A stretch of DNA of 7,662 nucleotides from Candidatus Methanomethylophilaceae archaeon (GTDB taxonomy: Archaea; Thermoplasmatota; Thermoplasmata; Methanomassiliicoccales; Methanomethylophilaceae), in assembly GCA_011620825.1 (NCBI GenBank), contig WOYN01000045.1, positions 1 through 7,662 on the forward strand, in the 5' to 3' direction. A model generated the notes under the pieces. That model worked only from the letters and a program-made list of their open reading frames with translations. It did not search any database and was not told where the DNA came from. The position numbers and the translations under genes were made by a program. Positions 6,772-7,662 of the stretch are shown here, one piece after another (position 1 is the first letter of the stretch; every line of letters begins with the position of its first letter).

Positions 6772-7662
6772 TCAACTATTAACGTTAACGTTCGATGCAC
6801 CTTCCGCAGACGCCGACTTTTTACCGGCCATCCTCAGCGGGAGCACCGGTACGAACGCTATCGCGCACGTCACCGCTGCCACGGTGAACGCGGACGTGAG
6901 GTCGCCGGAGCTGGGGGCATCTTTGAAAGGAAGGGGAATATAAGCGCCGACGTTCCGAATCCCAGCATCACAAGGCCATAGTTCGTGCGCCCATGTTCTC
7001 AGTTCCGAAGTGGCCCGCCGTCACGGCCGCATACGTGCCCGAAGCGCCTCCGAATGCTAACGAAATAATTGCGACGCATACAAGGAACATCATTCCATTT
7101 GCGAATATCATCATCAAGATGCGGGCCACATTCATGAATATTATCAGGAACAAAGCGTGAGTGCGCCCTATCCTGTCGGATGACCATGTTATCAATAGAC
7201 GCCCGGTGGCGCTGAAAGGGCCGGCCATCATTACTCCCATGACGGCATAATCGGCAATGCCGCGCTCGGTCGCAAGCGCAATGAGCTGGGGGTTCAGGAT
7301 GAAGTATGCCGGGAGCACAAAGAACATCGAAGGCGGGATGAGATAGAACGTACGGTGCCAAGCATCTCCCGCGGCGCGTACTTCTTCTGGTTCGTGTTCT
7401 TCTTTGCTACAGCACCGGGAACCGTGTATCCCGCGGGCGGGTCTGCCAGCACCATGGAGGGGACAATGCATATTGCCAAGAACGCCGACCCGAAGACCAT
7501 GAACGTCTCGGCATCCCTGCATCTGCGAGCAGTCTGCTGACCGGCGACGGGAATGTTACAAGGAAGAGACCGAACGACCCGACCATCGCCACCGTGGCGA
7601 AACCGGACCTGTCGGGGAAACGTTTCTGTACGCATGCCACGGTGCACGAGTAGACGATACCG
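6772..7662 (-). pseudogene. MFS transporter of the oxalate/formate antiporter (OFA) type, frameshifted and cut by window edge
   Basis: Translating the minus strand from 7662 gives about 298 residues of a major facilitator transporter, spread over several frames. Pieces in order: GIVYSCTVACVQKRFPDRSG (the OFA-like loop), a switch near 7515-7517 (GGG, one G apparently missing) to TFMVFGSAFLA, a switch near 7354 (ACC before GTACG, one C missing) to TFYLIPPSMFFVLPAYFI, the MFS loop SSDRIGRT, and GTYAAVTAGHFGTENMG, a switch near 6984-6993 to NYGLVMLGFG, and a switch near 6913-6922 to SSGDLTSAFTVAAV, ending at a TGA at 6772. No nonsense codon lies inside the reconstructed frame. It has at least seven hydrophobic helices. 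OFA proteins exchange or import small carboxylates; the substrate here is unknown. It is either a very young pseudogene or an intact gene with sequencing errors. About the first quarter lies beyond the window. Confidence 0.8.

Noticed and set aside
6984..7517. Programmed ribosomal frameshifting in the transporter
   Set aside because: Four separate sites would be needed, no slippery heptamer with a downstream structure is evident, and the changes sit in ordinary short G or C runs.

Overview
The window looks like chromosomal DNA from a methanogen-like archaeon, most plausibly of the Thermoplasmatota (Methanomassiliicoccales-type). The reasons are the archaeal-only riboflavin enzymes (RibL, and the RibC riboflavin synthase that resembles lumazine synthase), a bifunctional phosphoglucose/phosphomannose isomerase, TATA-box promoters placed so close to start codons that several mRNAs look leaderless or nearly so, and frequent GTG starts. 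The lineage is an inference from gene content; no marker gene fixes it. Most of what is here is housekeeping metabolism, and I see no evident new defence or mobile system.

Layout: 1-693 (minus) is the N-terminal two thirds of a phosphoglucose/phosphomannose isomerase that runs off the left edge. 694-838 is a short AT-rich divergent promoter region with an operator-like repeat. 839-2865 (plus) is a tight four-gene riboflavin/FAD operon, ribB-ribL-ribC-ribH, whose first three junctions are overlaps or 4-nt gaps; it ends in a hairpin terminator. 2866-3001 is a convergent terminator region. 3002-4528 (minus) is a DEAD-box RNA helicase with a DbpA-like RNA-binding tail. 4529-4742 holds its promoter and a candidate 51-residue membrane microprotein on the plus strand. 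4743-5267 (minus) is a small nitroreductase-family flavoprotein. 5307-5535 has nothing I recognise. 5536-6744 (minus) is an alanine-type aminotransferase. 6772-7662 (minus) is an OFA-type MFS transporter broken by about four frameshifts and cut by the right edge.

How the genes fit together: RibB makes dihydroxybutanone phosphate from ribulose 5-phosphate, RibH condenses it with the aminopyrimidine to lumazine, RibC dismutates lumazine to riboflavin, and RibL adenylylates FMN to FAD. Riboflavin kinase and the GTP-derived branch are not in the window. RibC and RibH are adjacent and visibly paralogous. The transporter and the aminotransferase are 27 nt apart on the same strand and probably share a transcript. 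The items most worth checking are the operator-like repeat before ribB, the candidate microprotein at 4639-4794, the clustered frameshifts in the transporter, and the bacterial-style tail of the archaeal helicase.
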